Shown one piece after another: positions 12,139 to 22,887 of a DNA stretch of 64,000 bases (the stretch's first letter is position 1; the number at the start of each line of letters is the position of its first letter). The stretch comes from Akanthomyces muscarius (Eukaryota; Ascomycota; Sordariomycetes; Hypocreales; Cordycipitaceae). Below the pieces are notes generated by a model that did no database searches, was not told where the DNA came from, and worked only from the letters and a program-made list of their open reading frames with translations. Where the stretch lies: positions 806,001 through 870,000 of the forward strand of contig NC_079242.1 in the NCBI RefSeq assembly GCF_028009165.1. Reading direction: 5' to 3'. A program made the translations under genes and the position numbers.

Positions 12139-12554
12139 GCAGCAATGATTCGTGGTTGTCTCCTTTGATATGCTTGTTTTCTTTGATGTTGTTTCCTTTG
12201 AACAACTGCCATCTACATCTGGGCTTGGAAAGCGGATTGTTTACTTGTTACTGGAGTCCGGAACGTGTTGCTTTTCAATGGGAGTATGAACATGCGGTGC
12301 TATGTCTCATCTATTGATGACTTGTAGCGGGTTTGCGTAAAGCATCTATTATATACACAGAGAACAGGAATGCCCCTAATCTGTACAATACAGCATCCCG
12401 CCTTGTTGCTGCGTGTTGCCCGAATGCAAATTTCAAAATATAACTCCATAATGTGTGCCGTAAAACAAACCACTATCTACCTGGCCAAGCATCTGTGCCA
12501 ACAATAACCAGGTAAAAATTACCAAAGGCAGAATGGATAATGCAAAACGCCCGC
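12139..12554. other. Convergent intergenic region
   Basis: 3' flanks of the F-box gene (plus) and the ZNF830-like gene (minus). A/T-rich; no gene seen. Confidence 0.6.
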
Positions 12555-13883
12555 TTACCTGCGGAACCTAAAGCCGTCCCAGTCATCGTCCTCGTCGTCC
12601 TCGTCGTCCTCGTCGTCATCTTCATCTTTGTCGTCCTCTGCCTTGTCCTTGTTGCCTCCATTTTCCAAAGCGGGACTCTTGCCGTCTTCATCTGGCACCT
12701 GACTCTGCAGCCTTGCAGGACCGTTGTTCTCCTGCCCGATGCTGGAGGCGCGCTGCCGCAGTTCCTCGCGCTTTTCCTTGAGACGCCTCACACGCGCCTC
12801 GAGCTCCTGCATGTCGCTCATCTCGTCCTCGCGCGCGCGCGCCGCGTCCTCGCGCTCACCCTCGATGTCAAGATCAGCGCGGCTCTTGCGCGAACCGGAG
12901 CCACCACCGCCGCCTTGGCCATTGGTCCCCGTGGCGGCGGCCGCCGCGGCTTCCTCGGCGTTCATGGCGGGTGCAGAGATGACGGCGTCGTCTGCGTACG
13001 GGGCCGCGGTGGCCGCCATCTCGGCCTCGAACGCCGCCCACTCGTCCTCGTCGACGTGCGCGCCGGAGAGCTTCTCCGTGGCGATGATGCTCCCGTTGGT
13101 GGTGGTGGTTGCGGCGGCGCCCGACGGGGTAGCGCTGGTGTGGGCGGCCATGGCGGCAGAGAGGCCCGCGAGGGTCGCGAGGCCTGGCGTTGTCGACGAC
13201 GAGGACGAGTCGCGATGGGCGGCGGGCGTGGCCGGCCGGGAGGGTATCTGCAGCTCGACGCCACGGGACGGCGTCGAGGACATGCGTCGCGCCAGCGTCG
13301 GCGGTGTGCGGTTGGCGGCATCGCGCCGGGCAGGGGTATTCGCTGCAGCGGCGATGTCTGCGGAATCCTTGTCCTTGTCTGTGCCACTGCCTCGGCGGTG
13401 GTTGGCCGCCGAGACATCGATGGAAATGTCGCCGCGGCTGCGTTTTCTTCGAATTGCCTCGTCCAGATCCATGGCGTCGACGTCTTCGTAGTCGTCGTCG
13501 CTGATTTTTCGTTTGTGTGCTTGCGTCCGCGACTCGGTGCCGTCGCTGGCTTTGGGTGTCTGTCCTTCATCCATGGCGTCCTCCTGCTCCTCCTCGGGCC
13601 CTTCGACGGCCGTCGTGTCGTGCCCTTGTGAGACTTGAGCCTTTTCCGCCATCGGCTCTGTGGCCTCTGACGGAGCTGGCCCTGCATTGGCAGTCGTGGT
13701 GGCGGCGACTGCCCGACGCTGATGGCCTGTACTCCTGGTGTGCGACTCCCATTGCGTTTCAGCTCGTATTTGCTCGCGGCACAGGGTGCACAGCAGCTTG
13801 CCTGCGTCAGAGTATGCAGCGTGAGGGTGCTCGATGCGACGGGACTGTCGCTGCTGGCGGAGCAGCGCTCGCACGTCGGCCAT
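12555..13883 (-). CDS. ZNF830/CCDC16-like zinc-finger coiled-coil protein
   Basis: A single exon of 442 residues from the ATG at 13883; the open frame continues 51 codons further upstream without homology. The start MADVRALLRQQRQSRRIEHPHAAY is followed by a C2H2-type finger (C32, C35, H48, H54) in LLCTLCREQ...H...GHQRR. The middle is low-complexity with several basic KRK-type possible nuclear signals. A coiled coil (EMSDMQELEARVRRLKEKREELRQ) lies near the end, before an Asp/Glu-rich tail ending WDGFRFRR. This order is that of the ZNF830/coiled-coil domain 16 family, linked to the spliceosome in other eukaryotes. The stop codon TAA overlaps a perfect donor sequence (AG|GTAAGC), leaving a small doubt about the exact C-terminus. 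Confidence 0.8.
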   Translation of the reverse strand: MADVRALLRQQRQSRRIEHPHAAYSDAGKLLCTLCREQIRAETQWESHTRSTGHQRRAVAATTTANAGPAPSEATEPMAEKAQVSQGHDTTAVEGPEEEQEDAMDEGQTPKASDGTESRTQAHKRKISDDDYEDVDAMDLDEAIRRKRSRGDISIDVSAANHRRGSGTDKDKDSADIAAAANTPARRDAANRTPPTLARRMSSTPSRGVELQIPSRPATPAAHRDSSSSSTTPGLATLAGLSAAMAAHTSATPSGAAATTTTNGSIIATEKLSGAHVDEDEWAAFEAEMAATAAPYADDAVISAPAMNAEEAAAAAATGTNGQGGGGGSGSRKSRADLDIEGEREDAARAREDEMSDMQELEARVRRLKEKREELRQRASSIGQENNGPARLQSQVPDEDGKSPALENGGNKDKAEDDKDEDDDEDDEDDEDDDWDGFRFRR

Positions 13884-14334
13884 TCTGAATCGTGACTTGG
13901 TTGGAGGAGACGAGAAGAAGTGACGAGGAGCACACAGTCGTGGAGCTTCGTCTGTACTTCCACTAATGCATGGATTGGTGCACCCAAGTATACGAAGCAT
14001 TTGCGGCGCCAACCCGTTGGGTTCCTCACACCACAAAGTAAAAAATTATAAAGATCAATGGTTGGACTGAATGTGAAATATTTTCAGATTTTCTTTTTCC
14101 CAAGAGGTCAAGTGCCGAAAATTAAAGAGGTTGGATTACCGTAAACTTGCAAGGATGGAGGGTTCTTACCGCCGCAATTTACCCGGCATGTTGCACACGC
14201 CGTCTCCAGGTTCTCAAGATCCCGAGAGCCCACTCCCCCCATATCTCAACCCTGGTCCAAACTACGACGAGCTTCTGCAGGCAGCGTCAGATGGCGATGC
14301 GAATCGTCTCTTCACCACCATCATAACGGAAATC
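13884..14334. other. Divergent promoter, ZNF830-like / MED7
   Basis: About 450 bp shared by two divergent genes. The right part (14155-14334) is open in the MED7 frame and may encode an N-terminal extension. Confidence 0.5.
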
Positions 14335-15217
14335 ATGGAGGAACAAGAGGCCGTCTCTCTGTCGTCGACATTTCCGAACCCGCCGCCGTTTTGGAAAGAC
14401 TTCACCACTGACAAGATAGCTCGCTATGAGCAGCTGCGCAAGGAGCACGACGAGGACGACAGCGATAAAACGACGGAAAATGAAGGGTACAAGCCGCAGG
14501 CTAGAATCAACAATCTCCCAGAGGAGTTGATTCATCTGCAGCCGCCTGCGGAGCCTACAGATGGCCGATGGCGCGTATTTGGTGACCAGTACATGGTATG
14601 AAGACGAGAATCGCCCGGTTCTCTTCGTCGCATTGTTTACTAACTGCGCATCTTCACCGGAATAGCTCAACGATCAGCTACCGACCCTCGAAGAACAGGG
14701 CATTACGAATCTCCCAGCCTCCGGCCAGTCGAGCGCCAAAGACGCCAAACACTACGATCGCGCCTTTGAGCTTAAGCGTCTATCCAAGTCGCTGCTGCTC
14801 AACTTTCTCGAGCTGACCGGCGCGCTGTCGCGCAGCCCCTCGCACGCCGAGGCTAAAGTGCAGGATCTGCGCACGCTCTTCATCAACATGCACCACATTC
14901 TCAACGAGTACCGCCCGCACCAGGCTCGCGAGTCGGCGATTGAGATGATGCAGGATCACCTGGACCGCACACGCACCGAGACTCTCGCCATACGAACGCA
15001 GGTCGATAAGGCGAAACGTTTGTTGGAGGGCCTGGGTAGCCTGGGCATCGGCGAGAGCACATCTGCAGCAGCAGCAGGTACAGCTGGTGCTAGTGCTGCT
15101 CCTGGTGCAACGCAAGCCGCGGAGCAGCAGCAGACCACCGAAGCCGCAAACAGTTCAAAGGTCGACTGGGAGCAAGAGAGACGCATTTGGGCCTCTGTGG
15201 ACGACCTGTTCTCCTGA
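14335..15217 (+). CDS. med7: Mediator complex subunit 7
   Basis: Exons 14335-14595 and 14666-15217 give 270 residues. The 70-nt intron is phase 0, with donor GTATGA, branch TTACTAAC and acceptor TAG. Med7 hallmarks are present: STFPNPPPFWKDFT near the N-terminus, LPEELIHLQPP, DGRWRVFGDQYM, then LNDQLPTLEEQGITNL. The helical hinge contains KRLSKSLLLNFLELTGALS and the LFINMHHILNEYRPHQARESAIEMMQ segment. Med7 pairs with Med21 in the middle module of Mediator and connects activators to RNA polymerase II. The C-terminus is Ala/Gln-rich and ends WASVDDLFS. An in-frame ATG at 14155 would add 60 residues with no Med7 similarity. I chose 14335 because that Met directly precedes the conserved start. 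Confidence 0.9.
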
Positions 15218-15660
15218 GTGTGATTGAGGGGACAGTAATTGAAACCACACGAGACAAAATGTCGCCTCTTTGCTACGGTACGACCGAGCGCAGCAAATCC
15301 TACCTCGCTGCAATGGCAGCACAAGACTGGTACTACAGTGATGATGCCTACTTGCGCGAATTACGGACGCATTTGACCGGCCCAAATTGCGATCGTGTCA
15401 CTGAGATTATCAGGTGACTGCGCAGGTACCACAACCGCGGCTGGGCCGCGGACGCGAGGGTCCTGACACACCAATACGCGAAGAGTGGCATATGGAACAG
15501 TGCTACCATGATTAGGAATATATTTATCGCCCTTATGAGGCCCACAGGAGGCCCGAGGGTTGGTGGCTGCAAAGCCTCAGTAGCATATCTGAATAATATC
15601 TCGCTACCTGACCCAACCTTGACCGATTCGATATGTAATTCTCTCGCTGGAAAGCAGCTT
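15218..15660. other. Convergent intergenic region
   Basis: 3' flanks of MED7 (plus) and the MFS transporter gene (minus). No gene seen. Confidence 0.6.
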
Positions 15661-17366
15661 TCAGTATGACGAGCCTGCGCGCTGTCGAAGGCCAGCTCCA
15701 TACTTCCACAACAGCAGCGTCAGTGGAACGCTGATGACCAAATAACCCAGAGACAGGATTGTGTTTGACCATCCGTATCCGAGCACACGATACATTGATG
15801 GTGCGAAAAGCGGGAAGAGAAAGGCTGCGAGGCTCCTGGGAAACTGTGTTGCACCCATGGCGCTGCTCACATGGTCTCCGTATGAGTCGATAAGGTAGGC
15901 GCTGACTGATGAGGTGATTAGCGGATCTGCTTGCTAAGACCATTTTATTTTGCGACGGCGCATCGCAGCGGAAGAAAACATACTAGGAATACCACTGAGC
16001 TGCTGCCCGAACAGCATGATGAAGACACCGACGTCGACAACTGCCCAGTGCAGCTTGTACTGGGCAGCCCAGCCATACATGAGCATGCCGCCGCCTCCGA
16101 GGACCAAAAATGGAATCATGTACGGCAGACGAGACTCGGGCACGTGAGCGCCTCGCTTCTGACGTCGCCGGTAGACGTGATCTATTATGTAGCCCCCGAG
16201 CTGGGAGCCCGCAATCTCGGCCGCGGAGACGACGAGGTAGTGCAGGCCGCTAATCTCGACCGACTGGCCGTACTGCCGCATCCACAGCTCCGAAAAGGTC
16301 GACAGCACAATGTAGAGGATGCCGTAGTCGACGGCGCTCTTGACCGACACCACCTGGATGATGGGGTGGAAAAGCAGCAGGCGGACCGGACGACTGACGG
16401 CGCGCCAGACGAGCGCCAGCGGGGACCGCGTGCCGTCGAGGCGCTCGCCGAGGGTGTAGTACCGCGGGTTGCCCGTCTCCGCGCGCAGCTGCCGCGCGCG
16501 CCGGCGCAGGATCAGGGGCCCGTAGGTCTCGGGGAAGCAGAAGAAGGAGGCAAAGATCATGGCGGCCTGGAAGATGGACGTGGACCAGAACATCCAGCGC
16601 CAGTCGGACCGCATGGCGATGAAGCCGCCGATGATGGGACCTGCGCAGTTCCTTCCATTAGCATAATATTGAAAGAAGGCGGGTCGATTGCTTGAAAGGA
16701 AAAGTAAAAGGAAGAATGGCTCTTGTATCGCAACATACCAACAGCGGCACCGAGCAGCGGAATCAGCAGATAGATGCCCAGCGAGCGGCCCCTCTGCTCC
16801 GGCCGCCACACGTCGCCCAGCACGCCCGCGCCGAGGGCGTAGATGGCGCTCGCGCCAAAGCCCGCGAGGAAGCGCGCCGCGATCAGCGTCTCCTTTGTGC
16901 GCGCGAACCCGCACAGCACGTTCCACACGAGGAACCACACGCTGGACCCGTGCAGGACGACCTGCCGGCCGTACACCTCGGACAGCGGGCCGATGACGAG
17001 CGGGCCGAGCGCCGTCGCGAGCAGGTAGATGGACATGGACATGGCGGCTTCCGTGGGGCTCATGTGGAACTCGCGCGCGATGGTGGGCAGCGCGGGCGCC
17101 ATGATGGTCGACACCATGATGCGGTTGAAGCCCGTCGCCGAGAGCACGTCCGTCACCATCCACTTCTTGCCGGCGCGCCAGTCGAGCGGGTTGGTGGCAT
17201 CGTGGTGGTCGGCGGAAAAGGCAACGAGGTAGGGGTCCGAGGAGGAGGAGGAAGAGTCTTTGGCGTGGTGCTCGATGGCGGCGGCGAGTTGGTGAGCTTG
17301 TTCCTCGTCACGCGCGCTGCTAGACATGGCGACGGCCTCGATTCGATCAGAATCGGACGTTGCCAT
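15661..17366 (-). CDS. DHA1-type MFS transporter (drug:H+ antiporter family)
   Basis: Three exons, 17366-16739, 16640-15984 and 15905-15661, give 509 residues. Introns are 98 and 78 nt and phases agree at both joins. The soluble N-terminus ends with NPLDWRAGKKW (residues 59-69), the entry motif of fungal DHA1 carriers. About 12 membrane segments follow. The motif-A-like loop GPLSEVYGRQVV lies between helices 2 and 3, and FPETYGP follows helix 6 with the usual long central loop. The last exon has IDSYGDH and GYGWSNTILSL. These carriers use the proton gradient to export organic compounds; the substrate cannot be read from sequence. Two perfect SreA-type sites lie about 210-230 bp upstream, so iron repression is likely. 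It lacks the 14-helix layout of siderophore importers, so export is the better guess. Confidence 0.85.
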
Positions 17367-18093
17367 TTTTGCGGTAACGAGACTCAACCAAGGTAGATAG
17401 AGCAGCTTTCAGTACAAATCGATTGGATTGAAAGAAAAAAGAATGAGTAGTTATGAGGGAAAGAAAAACGACAATTGGAGTTTCGTTTATAAATCCAGAC
17501 CGGCAAGCAGAATAAGGCTGCGAACGCCATCGGTGTGATTGGATGCATTCGTACAAGGTGGACGACAGCCAGGATCTGATAAGAGTTATCTGATCCTGAT
17601 TTCTCACCTGGCCGAGCGCCGAGCGCTGTGAATCCTGCTGGCGTTTGAGTGAAAGTCCGACGCTAGAAGGGCGGGCGTCATACGGCTTCCGGAATTACGA
17701 AGCGTGACCGAATGTGATCTGCAGCCTCCAGCGGCAACATTACAAACATTCACGGCGTTAACGGAAGCCTCATTGAGTCATCACAAAAGGGTCCATTCAC
17801 ACACGGTTTTTAGATGCAAGCATGTAATTAATCAAATCTTTTTTTTTTGAAACCCTAATAACCCATTTCCATCTACCAAACATCCCCTCCTTAGCGCCAA
17901 ACATCATAGCAAATTCATCCAGTGAGACTAAATGGCAACCTAGCTATGGTATTTTTGGTATCGAGATCCCACAGCAGCAAATTAATAATACACAAAGATC
18001 AGCATTTATGCAAATTCTGCACAAACTCCACCAAAGAAAAAAAAAACAGCCAACATGGGGCATATTATCCCAGATACAGAAAAGACGGCCTAC
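17367..18093. other. MFS promoter and BYE1-like 3' flank
   Basis: Contains a palindromic TATA-like TTTATAAA at 17486-17493 (about 120 bp upstream of the transporter ATG) and the paired GATA sites listed separately. The right half is A/T-rich 3' flank. Confidence 0.6.
17574..17594. promoter_or_regulatory. Paired SreA-type GATA sites upstream of MFS transporter
   Basis: ATCTGATAA at 17574-17582 and TTATCTGAT (reverse complement ATCAGATAA) at 17586-17594 both match ATCWGATAA exactly. They face each other with 3 bp between them, 208-228 bp upstream of the transporter start and about 85 bp upstream of a TATA-like box. The consensus is that reported for the fungal iron-responsive GATA repressor SreA. 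Binding here is inferred. Confidence 0.7.
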
Positions 18094-20765
18094 CTACGGC
18101 TGCTTCGGCCCGCCTTCCTTCTCCAGCAGCACGCTTAGGTACTGGAGGTCGTCGCGGGCCTTGGGCTCCCGCTCATAGATGGACTTGATAATCTCCCACT
18201 CGCGGCGGGACATCTGGTGTGCCTGGGGGAGCAGAAACTGAACGGTGGGGACCTTGACAAAGGCGCCCAGAACCTCGTGGGCGATTTGCTGGCCGGACTG
18301 CTGCGCCTGCATCTTTTGCGCCTCCGTCATCTGGGCGAAAGGCGGCGGTGGGCTGGTCAGGTTCGAGGCGTTGGGTGGCGTGGGTGCCGGGGGCGGAGCG
18401 CGACCATGGGCAAGGTGCGACGGAATCGGCGTGGCTACCTGCCCGGGCGTGTGGCCGTTGGAGGGAGAGGCGGCGAAGCCTCCCCTTGGCGTGGCAGGAG
18501 AGAACCCAGGGCCGGGTATCGAGTTGCTTCGCTGTGCGTAGCCTTCCGTGTTCAGCGCGCTGGCTACTGTAGGGGTGGAAGGTGAAGCGGCCGATTCATT
18601 TTTTGGCTGAATGGTCTCGAGATTCTCGTTGCGGTACACAAAGACTGCCAATAGCATCGGTTCGGTTCGTGTCTTGGGGATGAAGTTGTCAACCAAGTTC
18701 AACATGAACTCTGGGTGGTTATTCTCCCCAGGAGGAACAGGCACGAGATATGTATCGCGAACGTTGCCTGCGGCCTTGTTGCCGACGACACCATAGCGTT
18801 TCTTGCTAATGAAGTAGTCAACCAGGGCGTTAAATTCAGGCTGCGCCTCTTCTGATGTTGGCGTCAGCCCAACCACGACAATGTCGGTCAGGTTGCTGTA
18901 ACGAAGACTGCAAAGATATTCAATAGCACTCTGCTCGGTGATACGGCCGGCCACGGTCATGCGCTTTGGGATGAGCTTAGACCAGTGTCCCAAGTTGGAA
19001 AAGTTCGCACCACCGACATGCTTTCCGGTAGCCTGGAAGTCGGCGATGGAGCTCATAGCTATAGACCCCCTCCAGACGATGTCGGGGTCCGCTGAATCTT
19101 CGGTAGGCGAATAAGGTGGCGAGTCATTCTCGTCTTCCAGCATCCGGTCGACATCGGGGTCGAAGCCTGGGCCGGATGTGTTGAGGGCAGGCCCCGAAGG
19201 TCGGCGACGCTGCGCTTGAGTTGGTGATTTGACTTGAGAAAAGACTTCGGAGATGTCAAATTTGGACTGGCTGGGCGAACGTTGATGCTCATGTTGCTTT
19301 GGCGACTGCGCCATGTCGTAGTCAGTGCTAATCGACTCCCGCTTGATGGTTTGGCTTGTATCTGCATTGGCACCGCGCCGAGCGCCTCCTCCGCGGGGTA
19401 TCGGGAGTTCGTTGGTGTTCGCCAAACTCTCATCCTCCACAATTTCGTCACCTTTGTGCGTTCTACGAACACGAGGTCCCGTCTCCGCCGTGTACAGAAT
19501 AGACTGCTTCTCTGCCTTGGCCTTCATTTCTGCAGTTTGTTTCTGCAATTCTGAAGAAGCGAGCTGCTCCGACGTCATGACGGCCAGCCCCGCTGGAGAA
19601 TGAGCGTTTTGTACCAAGCCATCGACGAGCTCTGAGTTATTCTTCAGGTTAAACGCCAGCGATTTTATCTGCTGATTGTACTCCTTCTGGCCCTTGCTGG
19701 CTGGGTGAGTGTCGAAAACGCCTCGCTCGATCTGGAGAGCATATGTCTCTGACATACTTTCTGCGGATTCGTCTTTGGGGATTTTCACAGTACCATTCTT
19801 CTCCATCGAGGACAAGACGTGTAAAATTGACTTCTTCAGGGCCTTGGCTGGACCAACTCTGGTGGTTGGCAGTTCGGAGATAGCAACGGCCATGTCGGCC
19901 GGCGGTGTATATTGAACACCGCTGGCGGTTGACTCGTTTGCCGAGACGCGTCGCAGCTTGGAACTCTATACTTTGGTTAGTAGCAGTTCAGATAAATTCA
20001 GATTCGTAAACGACGTACCTTGGGGTCGCTGTCCTGAGAGTCATCCCGCGACTTGCGTTTGCCCGGCCGACCGGCAGATTCACGTCGGTCCTTGGCTGAC
20101 GCATCCGGCGCTGGTGATGCCTTGGCCTTGCCGCGGCCCTCTTTCTCAATATCGTCCTTGGGATCACTTCCACGCTTCGCCTTGGGCTTTCTACCACCCC
20201 TCTTCTTTCTGCTTGCCACCTCTTCCTCGTGAGCCTTGCGCCGAGCAATCCACGGCTGCTCTCCTTTGGCAATGCCATCCAGCAACTCTTTGTGATCTTG
20301 CGGCCGGCACTGCTCGCACCAATAATATTCTGGGATCTCATCCTCGTATGAGCTCACGCCGACGCAGACATTGTGCTGCCACGCGTAGCACGTCTCGCAA
20401 GAGATCCAGGCCTCGCCCGAATCCTCGTCTTGTTCTGTAGCACCACAGACGCATCGAATAATCTCCTCGGGCTCTTGCGACTGCTCTTCCTCGTCCTGCG
20501 CCTTCCTTGACTTCTTTGTTTGGCGTCGTTTCGGGACAGCGGGCTGCTCGAGTTCGTCAAAGGACTTTGTGTGCTGGCCCTTGGTCGCGCGCACAGAGCG
20601 CCTCGGTTCGGTTTCGCCTGTCGCATGAAGGTTAGCTTGAGCTGTAACAGGGCCTGCAGCTGGTGCATAATGTCGCGCGACACCAGTGCCGCGTGCCAAC
20701 CATCGTGGCGCGCAGCCTCGCGCAGAGGCATTGGGAAGTGGAATGATTTATGGCTTACCAGACAT
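18094..20765 (-). CDS. bye1: BYE1-like protein: PHD finger, TFIIS central domain, SPOC domain
   Basis: Three coding exons, 20765-20759 (7 nt), 20617-20019 and 19965-18094, give 825 residues. Introns are 141 and 53 nt, and the second has a perfect CTACTAAC branch. Splicing the 7-nt exon gives MSGETEPRRSVRATKG. Domains in order: a PHD finger at about 56-106 (CxC, CxxC, H, C, WCEQC), a basic Lys/Arg/Glu region, a TFIIS-like central domain at about 237-366, an S/P-rich linker with YSPTEDS, a SPOC domain at about 499-648 (VWRGSIAM...LLAVFVYRNE), and a Pro-rich tail. Yeast Bye1 binds the RNA polymerase II core and H3K4me3 nucleosomes, so a nuclear transcription role is expected. The TFIIS zinc ribbon is absent, as in Bye1, so no cleavage-stimulating activity is expected. 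Confidence 0.88.
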
Positions 20766-21847
20766 GGCGGTTCGGCAACGCAGCGCTTTGTGCAGTGCGA
20801 TGATTTTCTACTGTTTGCTATGCGCCGAGCGGCTGGGGCCAACAGGCATGAAGCGTTTTACGTAGTAGGCAGGACTTTAAGCAGAACTAAACACAAGTTT
20901 CCCCACGCCACAAAGTGTAACAGGTCGTGTCTATCTTGGGTCTTGCAGAAGAAGGAAAATGGATCGCGTAGCCTGGCGCAGAAACACCCGAGGTCGCGTT
21001 TTTGATGAGGGCGCAGCTACTTGCAGTTGCAAATTTCCCCTTGGATTTTTCTGGTGGGCTTGGCTGGGAGAGCTTGGCCCCTGTCCGAGTAGTGATTAAA
21101 CTTGCAGATGATCACGTAGCGTCCCTGAGCCCACGCTGTGGAAAGAGAGGAGAGCAAAGAAAAGAAAAGGGTATTGTGAGAAAGGAGTAGAAGAAGATGG
21201 GAAAACGAATATTGAAGACGCCGTGATACTCAACCAGCAGGTAGAGGGAATGGTGGTGAAGGTGGCGAGGAGGGGGGGGAAACAGCTGCCTGTCTTTTGG
21301 GGGGGATATGAAATCGAGCAGGCAAATGTCAACAGCCAGGTGGAGGCTCCAGCGAATTACAAGCGTCGAAACTTTCTGGTTTGGCAGCTGGCAGCTGGCA
21401 GCCCAGCCAAACAGAGAGAGTGACGCGAGGGACTGGCGCGGCAGGGTGGCGTTGCTAGAAAGTTCTTACTGCCTAACGGATCAGGCTAGATTTTGGCCAG
21501 GTGGTGGTCGCCGTTTGCTGCGTTTGCCAGCTGCCAGCTGCCAGCTGCCAGCACCTGCCACGAGCCCCATCGCTGACTAACTATGGCAAATCGTCGGCTA
21601 GTTAGTCCGCGCACCGCCCAAGCTAGCTCTCCAGCCAGCAGCCCTCACAACGAGCTACGCGGCGGCCGTGCCTGGAGCTTGTTACCAGCGTCCCATCATC
21701 CTGAGCTTCGAGACCCTCCCGATTGACCCTCCGCAACACACAGAGCCGCCATCATCACCATTGGCATTGCTTCGGCCATACTATCACCTTTCGATTACGA
21801 TCAGACACCCCTATCCGTAGTCTTCGCGCCCCCGCGACGCTGTCATC
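20766..21847. other. Divergent promoter, BYE1-like / Pre9
   Basis: About 1.1 kb. Holds an inverted pair of GGCAGCT-type repeat blocks (listed separately) and a C/T-rich 5' leader before the Pre9 start. No gene seen. Confidence 0.6.
21381..21556. repeat. Inverted pair of 7-bp repeat arrays
   Basis: The left arm near 21381-21405 is three copies of GGCAGCT-like units. The right arm near 21526-21556 is four copies of the complement, GCCAGCT. The arms could pair over about 20 bp with a loop of roughly 120 nt. Confidence 0.65.
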
Positions 21848-22781
21848 ATGTCTCGTCGCTACGATTCAAGAGTATGTCGCTCCGCCCTTGCAGCTGCATC
21901 AAAGCTCCCCAGCCTAATTAGCATTCTCCAGACAACCATCTTCTCGCCTGAGGGCCGACTCTACCAGGTTGAATATGCGCTTGAGGCCATTTCCCATGCC
22001 GGTACCGCCATCGGTATCCTCGCCAAGGACGGCATCGTCCTTGCTGCCGAGCGCAAGGTCACATCCAAGCTCCTCGAGCAAGACACCTCTGCAGAAAAGC
22101 TCTACGTCCTCAACGAGTACGTTTTGATAAAACCACAACCCCAGCCTCGCCAAATCGTTCATGCACTAACAGCCGCTCGCAGTAACATGATCTGCGCCGT
22201 CGCTGGCATGACGGCCGATGCCAACATCCTCATTAACTACGCCCGCCAAGCCGCTCAGCGATACCTCCTTACCTACAACGAAGACATTCCATGCGAACAG
22301 CTTGTGCGCCGTCTTTGCGATCTCAAGCAGGGCTACACCCAACACGGTGGTCTCCGACCCTTCGGCGTCTCCTTCATCTACGCCGGCTGGGACCCCCGTA
22401 GAGAATTCCAACTGTACCTCAGCAACCCTTCAGGGAACTACGGTGGCTGGAAAGCCACCAGTGCTGGTGCCAACAATGCTAGTGCCCAGAGTCTGCTGAA
22501 GCAAGATTATAAGGAAGACTGCACGCTACAGGAGGCTTGCGCTATGGCCGTCAAGGTCCTGAGCAAGACTATGGACTCCACAAAGCTGAGCAGCGAAAAG
22601 AGTAGGCCATCCAGAGCTTTGCAAATATCGATTTCATGCTAATCTATTTTTAGTTGAATTTGCCACGGTAGGCAAGACCGAGGACGGCAAGGTGTACCAC
22701 AGGTTATGGAGCGCGGATGAGATCACTGCTCTGCTAAAGGAGCACGATCTAGCCAAGAACGAGGAGGCTGAGGAGAAATAA
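21848..22781 (+). CDS. pre9: Proteasome subunit alpha type-4 (alpha3)
   Basis: Four exons, 21848-21871, 21932-22116, 22183-22601 and 22654-22781, give 251 residues. Introns are 60, 66 and 52 nt and all junction phases agree. MSRRYDSR joins [28 protein letters not shown], the N-terminal alpha-subunit signature. The body follows with [15 protein letters not shown], the [20 protein letters not shown] core, [18 protein letters not shown] and a charged C-terminus ending NEEAEEK. The RRYDSRTTIFSP start identifies Pre9/PSMA4 among the seven alpha subunits. It is a structural, non-catalytic member of the 20S outer ring. Length is close to the yeast protein. An A/T-rich 3' flank leads into the convergent PAP2 gene about 100 bp away. 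Confidence 0.93.
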
Positions 22782-22887
22782 ATGCACGGGCAAGGGATGG
22801 GTTGATAGATATGAAGGAACGAATCCTTCCTTGAACTATGTATAATAAATGACATACATGTCTTGAAATGCGTATCGTGGTGCTAAA

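Noticed and set aside
12540..13631. 363-codon plus-strand frame
   Set aside because: Antisense to the ZNF830-like gene; low-complexity Val/Arg/Gly translation produced by GC-rich third positions.
15661..17366. MFS gene as a siderophore-iron importer (SIT/ARN type)
   Set aside because: The NPLDW entry motif, motif A form and length fit the 12-helix DHA1 exporters, not 14-helix siderophore importers.
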